Origin: Leptolyngbya sp. O-77
GTDB lineage: Bacteria > Cyanobacteriota > Cyanobacteriia > Elainellales > Elainellaceae
DNA length: 64,000 nt
NCBI RefSeq assembly: GCF_001548395.1
Contig: NZ_AP017367.1
Span: 4,563,001 to 4,627,000, forward strand
Direction of reading: 5' to 3'
Shown: positions 54,372 to 62,484 of the stretch, in pieces
How the letters are laid out: every line of letters begins with the position of its first letter
Position numbering within the stretch: the first letter of the stretch is position 1
Notes under the pieces: model-generated
Databases searched by the model: none
What the model saw: only the letters and a program-made list of their open reading frames with translations
Told to the model about the DNA's origin: nothing
Made by a program: the position numbers and the translations under genes

Positions 54372-54750
54372 GTTATGGACTCGATAATTTCAAAATTTGT
54401 CTCTAGAGCGTGCAAAAATTAGGACAACTGATTAAACTCAACGTCAGAATAGAGCAAGAAACCTTCTACTTTCCCAATTCACCTAAAAAGCGAAATACAG
54501 CGTTTTTGAAGCTAGTGAGGCACACGGATGGTCAATAAGCCCTTGCCTCGTGAGGGCGGCATGTGCCTCACCCCGCAAGAAAATGCTGTATCACTTAAAT
54601 GGCTGCACTTTTATCTTAGCCGCCCTCAATCCAATCCATATATCTTGGTACACAAGCTGTACGTAAATTACGCAAATTGCTGTCATCAGAGACAACTGCT
54701 TTAGACATTTGAAGAAAAACGACAATTAGGTGAATCGATACTCAAAAGAA
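54372..54750. other. region between mazG and the antitoxin
   Basis: About 380 bases, AT-richer than mazG, containing the inverted repeat at 54495-54591. No gene was seen. It probably carries the promoter of the toxin-antitoxin operon. Confidence 0.4.
54495..54591. repeat. imperfect long inverted repeat in the cassette
   Basis: ATACAGC and GCTGTAT form the outer arms, GTGAGGCACA and TGTGCCTCAC (exact complements) the inner arms, and GCCTC-GAGGGC a central stem. This could be a hairpin RNA or a small MITE. No copy was seen elsewhere in the window. Confidence 0.6.
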
Positions 54751-54981
54751 ATGGAAACGATTCGACAGGTTGTGACCATAACCAGCGATCGCAAGATCGA
54801 AGTGACGCTGCCAGAGTCCGTACAGCCAGGACGGGTAGAAATCGTCATTGTGCTACAGCCGATTGCGGATGAATCTGTCTCTGTCCAGCCACCCAATTTC
54901 AAAGAGCTACTTGGCTTTTTGCCCAAACGGGTCGATCCGCTAGAATTTGAACGACAAATTCGAAATGAGTGGAACCGCTAA
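54751..54981 (+). CDS. vapB: antitoxin of a VapBC-type pair
   Basis: A 76-residue acidic protein beginning METIRQVVTITSDRKIEVTLPE with an AbrB- or MazE-like beta-rich N-terminus, and a C-terminus (LLGFLPKRVDPLEFERQIR) likely to bind the toxin. It overlaps the start of the toxin gene by 17 bases, the standard coupled layout. The antitoxin family cannot be named with certainty; the symbol rests on its neighbour. An upstream GTG at 54730 is an alternative start. Confidence 0.75.
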   Translation: METIRQVVTITSDRKIEVTLPESVQPGRVEIVIVLQPIADESVSVQPPNFKELLGFLPKRVDPLEFERQIRNEWNR

Positions 54982-55366
54982 TTCCTATTTGCTAGACACG
55001 AATATTTTCATCTATTACTTCAACGGTGAAGCTTTGCTAGAACCCCTGTTTGAAGATATTTTTTCAGGCAGGGCGATCGCCGCTTATTCTCCAATAACTT
55101 GGGTTGAGTTGCTTTGCTATCCCGCACTGACGGAAGCCGAAGCAGATCAAATTCGGTCATCCTTAAAAAGCCTAAAGCGTGTAGACTTGACAGAATCAGT
55201 TCTGGATACCGCTGCCCAAATTCGTCGAAGTGCGCGGATTACCTTACCAGACGCAATCATTGCCGCTTCTGCTCTCGAAACAGCGAGTCAACTCGTGACC
55301 AGAAATATCGCAGACTTTGCGCGAGTTGAGAGCTTAACGGTACTGAATCCTTTTTCAGAAATTTAA
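54965..55366 (+). CDS. vapC: PIN-domain toxin of a VapBC-type pair
   Basis: The 133-residue PIN nuclease has all four acidic positions: Asp11 (LLDTNIFIYY), Glu48 (WVELLC), Asp96 (LPDAIIAASAL) and Asp117 (NIADFAR). VapC toxins are site-specific RNases that often cut tRNA or rRNA when the antitoxin is degraded. The start overlaps the antitoxin gene. Both genes lie inside a segment flanked by mazG-tail repeats. Confidence 0.9.
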   Translation: MSGTANSYLLDTNIFIYYFNGEALLEPLFEDIFSGRAIAAYSPITWVELLCYPALTEAEADQIRSSLKSLKRVDLTESVLDTAAQIRRSARITLPDAIIAASALETASQLVTRNIADFARVESLTVLNPFSEI

Positions 55367-55383
55367 TTGCGGAAATCTAAGCT

Positions 55384-55490
55384 AGAGCGATCGCCCTTCA
55401 GGCGGTACGGAGTACCCTCGCCCTTTGGCCAACTATTCCCTAGAAGAACTCGAAGCCCTCTGGCAATCAGCCAAAGCTCGCCTGAAGCAG
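55384..55490 (+). repeat. mazG 3'-end repeat, copy 2
   Basis: Second copy of the MazG tail, open in the matching frame and closed by a TAA at 55494-55496 one codon after the repeat (reading LKQG instead of LKQREK). It has no start codon and should be untranslated. Five mismatches against copy 1. Confidence 0.9.
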
Positions 55491-55610
55491 GGTTAAACTG
55501 ACGCAAACGAAACAGTTGGGCGATCGCCCCGCCGCTATGCTGACGGTCAACTGTTTCGCTCAGAACCTCTGATAGTCACTCACTCCCCCATTTCTCGCCC
55601 CTACGAGCCT

Positions 55611-56318
55611 TTGAAGCACCAGACGCTCGATCTCAAGGCCGCGCCGGATCTTAAGGAAAGCATTTATATCGGGCTGCATCGCGGCCCCGACGACCCGCTA
55701 GTACAGGCAAACACACCCAACCACGGCCCCAACCGGTATCCCCGCAACCTCCCCGGCTGGCGCGAGGCGGTAGAGCAATATTTCGATGCCATGCTGGACT
55801 TGTCCTACCAACTGATGCGGGGGCTGGCGCTCTCGCTCGACCTGGAGGAGCATCACTGCGACTCCCTGGCCGACGACCCCATGCCCATTTTGCGACTGCT
55901 GCACTACCCGCCCCATCCCGTACAAGCAGACGATCGCACTTGGGGCTGCGGCGCTCATACCGACTGGGGCTGCCTCACGATCCTGCTGCAAGACGCGGCG
56001 GGCGGCCTAAAGGTGAAAACCGCCAGCGGCGACTGGATTGCTGCCGAGCCGATTCCCGATACCGTTGTGATCAACATCGGCGACATGATGGCCCGCTGGA
56101 GCAACGACCACTATCAGTCCACGCCCCATCGCGTGGTGAACCGTTCGGGGGGCGATCGCTACTCCGTTCCCTTCTTTTTCGACATCAACTACCACGCGCT
56201 GGTCGAATGCCTGCCCACCTGCCAGAGCGAAACGAACCCGCCGAAATATCCGCCCATCACCGCAGGGGATCACATTGTTGAAATGTATCAAAAGACTTAC
56301 CAGCGAGTAATGGGTTAG
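55611..56318 (+). pseudogene. 2-oxoglutarate/iron oxygenase, N-terminally truncated
   Basis: The 235 residues match the C-terminal two thirds of the isopenicillin N synthase-like oxygenase family: HTDWGCLTILLQDAAGGL with the His-x-Asp ligands, and STPHRVVN with the third His and nearby Arg-x-Ser (RYSVPFFF). Full proteins are about 320 residues; the N-terminal region before RPYEPLKHQTLD is missing. The frame stays open back to 55497, just after the copy 2 stop, but the sequence there does not resemble the family. A TTG at 55611 could allow translation of the fragment, which retains metal ligands. The truncation is probably a by-product of the adjacent rearrangement. Confidence 0.75.
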
Positions 56319-57340
56319 CGATGAGGAATAGCGCCCTCTAGTCCCTGGGGCCTGCGGCGCACCCCCAGCACCGACTTCACCGGCCGCTGAATCGGGCTGC
56401 CCTGAGCATCGACGCGACCCAAGACGGTGTTCCCGCTGACGTACAGCGAAGCGGAACTGCCGCCATCCAGGTTCATCGCGTTTACCACACCGAGCGATCG
56501 CAGAAAGTTCGACAGATCCACCAGCGACAGCCCAGAACTGGTCGGCGCGTTGGGGCGCTGAGCGGCCATCGCTAGCACAATGTCTCCATTGGGCAAAATC
56601 CCGACGGCAGAGCGGGCATTGGGCTGGGTGCTGCCAATGGCATCGCGGCCTGTGGCGGGGTCGGCAAAGCCTTCGGCTTCGAGCGTTAGGTCTGGCAGCA
56701 GGCGCGGGCCACCGCCAATCGCGTCTTGCAGCGTACAGCCGAAAGGGACGGCTTCGGCATGAAGGGCGATCGCATAGTGGTCGCGTTCCTGCCCCGGTTG
56801 CCCACAGCGATAGCGGCGAAACTCCGAGCGGTTCAGGATTTTGGGCAGGTAGGGCGTGAGGCTGGGGTTTTGCATGAGGCGATCGTTTTGACGCGGGTCG
56901 GCGACGAGTTGCCCGTTTTGCACGATGTAGGACGTGGTGAGTCCGTTCACTGGGTCAAAAAAGCCTGCGTTGATGGCTGCCACGGTTCCCGACTGCGCGG
57001 CAAACTGGGGCAGCGGCTGCAACGCTTGGGCGATCGCGGGCACAACCTCAAACGTGCGAATCGGCACTATCACCCAATGCACGTCCGCCGTGGGCAGGGC
57101 TTCTACGCGATATTGCACGTCATGCTGGTCATGCTGCACATCTGGGGAAGCTTCTGGGGACGAGTCTGGGGCGAGTAGCGCTGATAAAGCCGATAAACCC
57201 GTCGGGCTGCCTGCGCCTGCAACAGGGCGATCGCACCCCGCCAGTCCGCCTGCCAGTCCAGCAGCTAGTCCGGCAGCCAGTCCGGCAGCCAGTCCGCCTG
57301 CCACTAGCCAGCCCAGCCATCGCCCTTGCCAAACTCTCAT
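56315..57340 (-). CDS. phosphodiester glycosidase-family (NAGPA) lipoprotein
   Basis: The 341-residue protein has a signal peptide with lipobox LAGC and a NAGPA-type domain with GGGPRLLPD, RSAVGILPNGD and AMNLDGGSSASLYV. These domains remove sugar-phosphodiester groups in known members; the substrate here is unknown. The signal peptide is enlarged by repeats of Ala-Gly-Leu encoded by tandem 12-bp units (near 57240-57300). Its stop codon overlaps that of the truncated oxygenase on the other strand by two bases. Confidence 0.85.
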   Translation of the reverse strand: MRVWQGRWLGWLVAGGLAAGLAAGLAAGLAGGLAGCDRPVAGAGSPTGLSALSALLAPDSSPEASPDVQHDQHDVQYRVEALPTADVHWVIVPIRTFEVVPAIAQALQPLPQFAAQSGTVAAINAGFFDPVNGLTTSYIVQNGQLVADPRQNDRLMQNPSLTPYLPKILNRSEFRRYRCGQPGQERDHYAIALHAEAVPFGCTLQDAIGGGPRLLPDLTLEAEGFADPATGRDAIGSTQPNARSAVGILPNGDIVLAMAAQRPNAPTSSGLSLVDLSNFLRSLGVVNAMNLDGGSSASLYVSGNTVLGRVDAQGSPIQRPVKSVLGVRRRPQGLEGAIPHR

Positions 57341-57427
57341 GCCTGCTAAATCTCTAAGGTTTAACCCCAATTTGCCTCAGCGTTGTGAAGCGATATGGCT
57401 GACCCCAAGTTCCTGAGTCCCAGCCTA

Positions 57428-58574
57428 TTACAGCAGATTTTTGAACAGCAGCACTACCCGTCCTGCGAGCTGGTCAAACAGGGGGCGATTTTGCCACTCG
57501 GCATAGGTGAGACACTGGCTATCGGCGATCGCCCCAATAAAGAACTGCTCCAGGTTTTGAGCCAGCGCCGGATAGCGCCCCGAAATGTTGAGTTCGTCAT
57601 TGTGAAACGCACTGCGCGGGTCGAGGTTGGCGCTGCCCGTGCTGCCCCAGGCCTCATCCACCAGAATTAACTTAGCGTGCATCATGCTGGGCTGATACTC
57701 GCAAATCTCCACGTCTGCTCGCAGCAGGTTGCCGTATAGCTCTCGACTTGCCAGATGCACGAATTTTTTATCGGTCGCGTTGCTCATGGTCAACACGCGC
57801 ACCTCAGCGCCGTTTTCGCGGGCGCGGATGAGTGCCTGGGTGATATTGCCATCGGGCACGAAGTAGGGGCTGGCAATCCACAGGCGATCGCGGGCTGCTA
57901 GCGCACTCAGTTGCACCAGCAGGCGAATCGACGACTCACTTAAACTAGACGTGCCGCTGGTGATGCATAGCGGGACTTCGCCTTCCGTCTGCACCGGGCT
58001 AATTTCCTGAGCCAAGTCTAAATCGCCGCCGCTATAGGCCCAGTGTTTCAGAAATTTGCCTTGCAGCAGCGTCACCACTTCGCCCTCGTAGGCCACTTCA
58101 AACTCTGCCCAGGGTGCAGTGTCGTGGTCAAATTCAGTGCCGTCCCAGTGGTTCGACACACCCGCCCCGCCGATCAGCACCTGCCGCCCGTCGATCATCA
58201 GCAGTTTCCGGTGCAGTCGCGAGTTGTATTTCAAGGGCGATCGCCAGTCGGGCGGCCGCAAAAAGCGATGTGGCCTGACGAATCGCGGCATTTCGGGCGG
58301 CGTAAATTTCATCCACAGATCGCCAAAACCCAGCCATGCGCCCAGTGGTGGATTCTGCACTGGTTAACCCCTCCACGCTCAGGGTAAAGCGGGGCTCGCT
58401 CAAGTCTGGTGCATTGGCGATCGCATATTCTGGCTGTGCCTCAAACACGCCGCGTAGGTATGCATAGCCGCCCGCCGTCAGCACCAAAAGCCCCAACCCC
58501 GCAGCCAGCCAGCCCCGCAGCCTGGCGAGAAGGGAAGATTGCTTTGGCCTCAGTGCCCTCTTGAAAACAGGCAT
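57428..58574 (-). pseudogene. phospholipase D/cardiolipin synthase-like, internal deletion
   Basis: An N-terminal part (MPVFKRALRPKQ, one membrane helix, then FWRSVDEIYAARNAAIRQAT) and a C-terminal part with HKD motifs HRKLLMID and HAKLILVD are in different frames, joined near 58255. About 60 residues expected between RNAAIRQA and RPPDWRSPLKYNSR are missing. A simple deletion that also changed the frame explains this. The first frame runs on out of register to 58134. The C-terminal piece alone lacks the first PLD strands. It is on the same strand as the NAGPA gene, 90 bases upstream. Confidence 0.8.
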
Positions 58575-58805
58575 AGTCAGGATATCAGGCAACAACGAGT
58601 TGATCTGTTTCTAAAATATCGGCTGGCGCAGGCCCGCCCTCTCTACCCCAGGGATAGCAAACAACTAGACAAGGGGCAGAGTCCGAGTTTCTGGAGTGCT
58701 GAAAGCGATCGCAGGGAGCGTTCGTCAGGCTACTCCTTCTCTTTCCGAGTTCTTTACCAGCGATTGCCTATGGTGTAGATGAACAAAGTCTGAGAGGAGT
58801 TTGAG

Positions 58806-59231
58806 ATGCGTTTCTTAAATCGAACCGGTTTGATAGTTGTCGGTGCAGTCGGGCTGGTGGGCCTAGCCACGCTGGCGGGCTGCTCTACCCGGACTCAGGA
58901 AGCAGCGTCGGGGCCACCTGCCACACCGTTAGAATCCCCTTCTCTCACTGCTGCCGCAGACTATTCGGCGCTGACATCCGTTGTAGACAAGACAAGGGCT
59001 GCGATTGAAGCTGGGGATTTTGCAAAGGCTAAAGCCGAATTTGAAACCTTTGAGTCGGTTTGGGCCCCTGTAGAAGATGGCATCAAAGCAAAGTCATCGA
59101 GTGCCTACGACTCAATCGAGGAAAGCATGGACAAGGTTTCAGGCGCATTGAAGGCATCGCAACCCAACAAGGATGAAGTCCTGGCCGCCTTGAAGACAAT
59201 GGACGAGGCGATCGCCAGCGTCTCGAAGTAA
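58806..59231 (+). CDS. small helical lipoprotein
   Basis: The 141-residue protein has a lipobox LAGC and a helical domain with repeated Ala, Lys and Glu (DKTRAAIEAGDFAKAKAEF, then AYDSIEESMDKVSGALKA). The pattern resembles the helical periplasmic segment found with FTR1-type iron permeases, which is inference. GAGAGGAG lies just before the ATG. The PepSY-TM gene follows by 165 bases on the same strand. Confidence 0.75.
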   Translation: MRFLNRTGLIVVGAVGLVGLATLAGCSTRTQEAASGPPATPLESPSLTAAADYSALTSVVDKTRAAIEAGDFAKAKAEFETFESVWAPVEDGIKAKSSSAYDSIEESMDKVSGALKASQPNKDEVLAALKTMDEAIASVSK

Positions 59232-59396
59232 TCGCCTTTTTCTTGCCTATCCAGAGTAGGGCGCGGAGGTAGTCACCATCGTGCCATGCTGCCTTCGCGC
59301 CATTTTTTTGCTCATTTCGTTTGCGACCGCTGCCATCTCTGCGATCGCTCCAACTTCTACTATTTCTGCAACCTCTAGAAGCCACAGGTAATTTCT

Positions 59397-59702
59397 ATGA
59401 AACGAGCCTTCCGCAAATATCATCGACTGCTGGCGATCGCCCTCTGTTTGCCCCTGGGCTTAACGGTACTCAGCGGCATTGCCGTGACGCTAGTAGCGGA
59501 ATGGGGCCTCGGCGGCGGGCTGATTTCTCGCAGCTTTTTACTCAGCCTCCACACCGGCGAAATCTTTCATTTAGAAGCAATTTATCCGCTCCTAGACGGA
59601 GTGGGGCTAGTGGGGCTGCTAGCCACTGGGCTAAGCATGACGGGGCTATTTCACAAAAAACACCCGACTCGCCTAGCTGGCTCCGCTCGGCACGACGATT
59701 AA
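59397..59702 (+). CDS. PepSY-associated TM-helix protein
   Basis: This 101-residue protein has two membrane segments (LLAIALCLPLGLTVLSGIAV and GVGLVGLLATGLSMTGLF), beginning with RKYHRLLAIAL, as expected of PepSY-associated TM proteins. Members are often near iron or redox genes and two-component systems, and the biochemical role is unclear. It converges on the RppB-like kinase gene with about 100 bases between. Confidence 0.8.
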   Translation: MKRAFRKYHRLLAIALCLPLGLTVLSGIAVTLVAEWGLGGGLISRSFLLSLHTGEIFHLEAIYPLLDGVGLVGLLATGLSMTGLFHKKHPTRLAGSARHDD

Positions 59703-59805
59703 ACGGCCTACCCTTAAGGCGCAGGAGTTGATTCCTTGGGCACAGGAATTGATTCCTCGGTCACAACCAGTGCAAAGAATCAACTAACGAACTCAACTAA
59801 AGAAC

Positions 59806-61134
59806 TCAACCTTTGAAACTGTTGCAGGTCGGCAGGCGAACGCAAAAGGTACTGCCGTCCCCCAACTGGCTTTGGACGCTGATTTGCCCGTGGTGGGCAT
59901 GGGCAATGCTCTGGGCGATCGCTAGCCCCAGTCCTGTGCCCCCTTCTCGCTGCGATCGCGCCGGATCAGCCCGCCAAAATCGGTCAAATACATGGGGGAT
60001 GTGTTCAGGTGCGATGCCCATGCCCGTATCACTCACATCGACCACCACCCATCCGCCCTCTGAGCGAGATTTTACGGTGATTTTTCCCTGACTTGGCGTA
60101 TATTGCACGGCATTGCTCAGCAGATTAGAAAACAGGCGACGAAGCTGGGTCGCATCGCCACGTATGATGCTGCAAGACTGAAGCGAAAACTGGAGGGCGA
60201 TCGCCTTTGCGTCTGCCTGGGGCACAAAGCTATCGACCAGATCTTCTAGCAAGTCGTCTAGTGGAATGTCAGCCGCCTGGTTTGCGAGGGGTGTCAGATT
60301 GCCATCATGCCGCGCCAGCAGCAGTAAATCATCCACCAGTTGCGTCATCTGGTCGGTGGCCGAGGCGATCGCCGCCAGCTTATTCACATCAGCCGGATGC
60401 ACCCGTTCTGGATGGCTCTGCATCACATCAATTGAGGTCTTGATACCCGCCAGCGGATTGCGTAACTCATGGGAAGCGTCGGCAGTAAACTGCTTAAGCT
60501 GCTGAAAGCTTTGCTCAATCGGTCGGAGTGCCTGCCGTGTAAGCCAACCGCTTCCGAGTCCGCCGCCCACCAGCGCCACCAGCCCCCCCAACACCAGCCC
60601 CGCCCGCAGTCGCGACAGTTCCGCCTCGGTGCTTTCGATGGACTCGCTGACTCGCACATAGCCTTGAAGGATTGTGTTGGCTGGTTTTAAGTGGCTGCGA
60701 TCGCCTGTTGAGGGGGTGTAAACGGGCACAGTCAGCATCCAGCACTCGTCTGTCCGTAGCCAATCTGCAACCGGATCAAGCGGTAGGGCAAAGAAACTCC
60801 GTCCGGCTTGCCCCAGGCGATCGCCCTCCGCATTAAACCATTCAATTCCCTGCGACGGCTTCCGCAAATCTTGCCACGGTAAATCCAGATCACCGTCATC
60901 GTCCAAGACACGATCAGGCTGCATGGAAACAGCATCAGGCTGTTTGAGCAAATCAGGCAGGCTGTGGGCAGCAGCATCCGCCAGCAAAATCAACCGGCGA
61001 TCGCGCTCCTGCTTTAGACTATGCGACACAAACTGATACACGGCTGCTTCGGTTGCTGCCAGCGACAGTCCCAACACCGCCAGCGACGACAGCAACAGTC
61101 GCCATTGCAACGCACGAAAAGCAGGACTGGTCAT
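59806..61134 (-). CDS. rppB: sensor histidine kinase, RppB-like
   Basis: The 442-residue membrane kinase has two membrane helices around a periplasmic sensor (residues 15-190), an H-box DASHELRNPLAGIKTSIDVM, and an ATPase domain (LLSNAVQYTP, DTGMGIAPEH and GGTGLGLAIAQS). Its layout and partner match RppB/NrsS, known to sense redox or nickel in Synechocystis; the signal here is not certain. The response regulator gene ends 8 nt before its start on the same strand. Confidence 0.85.
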   Translation of the reverse strand: MTSPAFRALQWRLLLSSLAVLGLSLAATEAAVYQFVSHSLKQERDRRLILLADAAAHSLPDLLKQPDAVSMQPDRVLDDDGDLDLPWQDLRKPSQGIEWFNAEGDRLGQAGRSFFALPLDPVADWLRTDECWMLTVPVYTPSTGDRSHLKPANTILQGYVRVSESIESTEAELSRLRAGLVLGGLVALVGGGLGSGWLTRQALRPIEQSFQQLKQFTADASHELRNPLAGIKTSIDVMQSHPERVHPADVNKLAAIASATDQMTQLVDDLLLLARHDGNLTPLANQAADIPLDDLLEDLVDSFVPQADAKAIALQFSLQSCSIIRGDATQLRRLFSNLLSNAVQYTPSQGKITVKSRSEGGWVVVDVSDTGMGIAPEHIPHVFDRFWRADPARSQREGGTGLGLAIAQSIAHAHHGQISVQSQLGDGSTFCVRLPTCNSFKG

Positions 61135-61142
61135 GCAGCGAT

Positions 61143-61820
61143 TTATCCAGATTGCTTAAGTCGATATCCTAAACCATACACAGTTTCAATAAAATCTGGC
61201 TCTGCCCCTGCTGCCATCAGCTTATGCCGCAGACTCCGCAGGTGAACCTTCACGGTCTCTTCGCCAGGGGGTTCTTCGGATGCCCAGAGGTGGTTCAAAA
61301 TAACGCTGCGACTGAGGGTGCGTCCGCCGCTGCGAAGAAATAACTCTAGCAGCCCATATTCCTTGGGGGTCAGTGCAAGGGGCTGCCCGTCGTAGCTTAC
61401 CTCAAAGGTTGCAGGGTTCAGACTCAGGCATCGCCACTCCAGCACAGGCGGCAGGGTGGCTCCGCTTCGCCGCAGCAGCGCTCGAATCCGCGCCAGCAAT
61501 TCCTGCAAGTCAAACGGCTTGACGACATAATCATCCGCACCAGCATCCAGCCCGATTACCTTGTCGCTGCTGGTGTCTCGCGCTGTCAGCAGCAGCACTG
61601 GCGTCGAATCGTCGCTCTGGCGCATTCGCTGACAGAGTTCTATACCGCTTAGCCCTGGCAACATCACATCTAGCAGCACCAGACTATAATCATATGCTTC
61701 GAGCAAGTCCCAGCCCATCGGCCCATCGGCAGCCAGATCGACAGCGTAGCCTTGGTCAGTTAGGGCTTCGGCGAGGGCTTGCGAAATTCGTTCATCATCT
61801 TCTACTAGCAGCAGTTTCAT
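61143..61820 (-). CDS. rppA: OmpR-type response regulator, RppA-like
   Basis: The 225-residue regulator has a receiver domain (KLLLVEDDERISQALAEAL, phosphoacceptor in LVLLDVMLPG, Lys in DDYVVKPFDL) and a winged-helix DNA-binding domain (LTPKEYGLLELFLRSGGRTL, then TVKVHLRSLRHKL). It pairs with the RppB-like kinase 8 nt downstream. The start is set at 61820; upstream in-frame residues are unrelated. Divergent from ybaK with 70 bases between. Confidence 0.9.
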   Translation of the reverse strand: MKLLLVEDDERISQALAEALTDQGYAVDLAADGPMGWDLLEAYDYSLVLLDVMLPGLSGIELCQRMRQSDDSTPVLLLTARDTSSDKVIGLDAGADDYVVKPFDLQELLARIRALLRRSGATLPPVLEWRCLSLNPATFEVSYDGQPLALTPKEYGLLELFLRSGGRTLSRSVILNHLWASEEPPGEETVKVHLRSLRHKLMAAGAEPDFIETVYGLGYRLKQSG

Positions 61821-61890
61821 GTTGAGTACTAACAACCACCTCCAGAAAGTGACTCCTATCATAGAAAGACTGGCTAAGAACTGACCGGAT

Positions 61891-62370
61891 ATGAAGACCA
61901 ACGCCGCCCGCGCCCTGGATAAACTGGGCATTGCCTATGAGCTGCTGGAATATGAAGTAGACCCTGATGATCTAGCGGCCGAGTCCGTAGCGGCAAAGAT
62001 TGGGCTAGAGCCAGAGCGCGTGTTCAAAACGCTGGTGGCCAGGGGCGATCGCACAGGTGTCATTCTCGCCGTCATTCCCGGCAACATGCACCTGAACCTC
62101 AAGGCGCTGGCCGCCCTCTCCGGCAACCGCAAAGTTGAAACCGTTCCACTCAAAGAGGTGCAGCCGCTCACGGGCTACATTCGCGGCGGCGTGACGGCCC
62201 TCGCCTGCAAAAAAGACTATCCCGTTTATATAGACGAGCTAATCGAGCTATTCGACACGATCACCATCTCCGCCGGAATGCGCGGTCTGCAAATCTTGAT
62301 TGCGCCAAGCGACTACATTCAGGCTGTGAGCGGAACCGTCGGGGCGATCGCCCAGGAGAAGGAAAGTTAG
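61891..62370 (+). CDS. ybaK: Cys-tRNA(Pro)/Cys-tRNA(Cys) deacylase YbaK
   Basis: The 159-residue protein belongs to the YbaK/EbsC family that hydrolyses mischarged Cys-tRNA(Pro). The conserved Lys in RVFKTLVARGD and the motifs VIPGNMHLNLKALAAL and TGYIRGGVTALACKK are visible. Length is normal. It diverges from rppA and converges on the M16 peptidase gene. Confidence 0.92.
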   Translation: MKTNAARALDKLGIAYELLEYEVDPDDLAAESVAAKIGLEPERVFKTLVARGDRTGVILAVIPGNMHLNLKALAALSGNRKVETVPLKEVQPLTGYIRGGVTALACKKDYPVYIDELIELFDTITISAGMRGLQILIAPSDYIQAVSGTVGAIAQEKES

Positions 62371-62484
62371 AAGAGAGAAGAGAGAAGAGAGAAGAGAGAA
62401 GAGGGAAAAGGTGTCTTGAGATTTTCTTTTTTCGTTCTTCCTTTTTCTTTTTTCCTTTTCCCCCGTCACCCCAACGCCTGTCCG
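62371..62484. repeat. purine/pyrimidine tract with 7-bp tandem repeat
   Basis: About five units of AGAGAAG after the ybaK stop, then a pyrimidine-rich stretch (from about 62424) ending CCTTTTCCCCC. The two could pair into a hairpin acting as terminator for the convergent genes. Confidence 0.5.
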
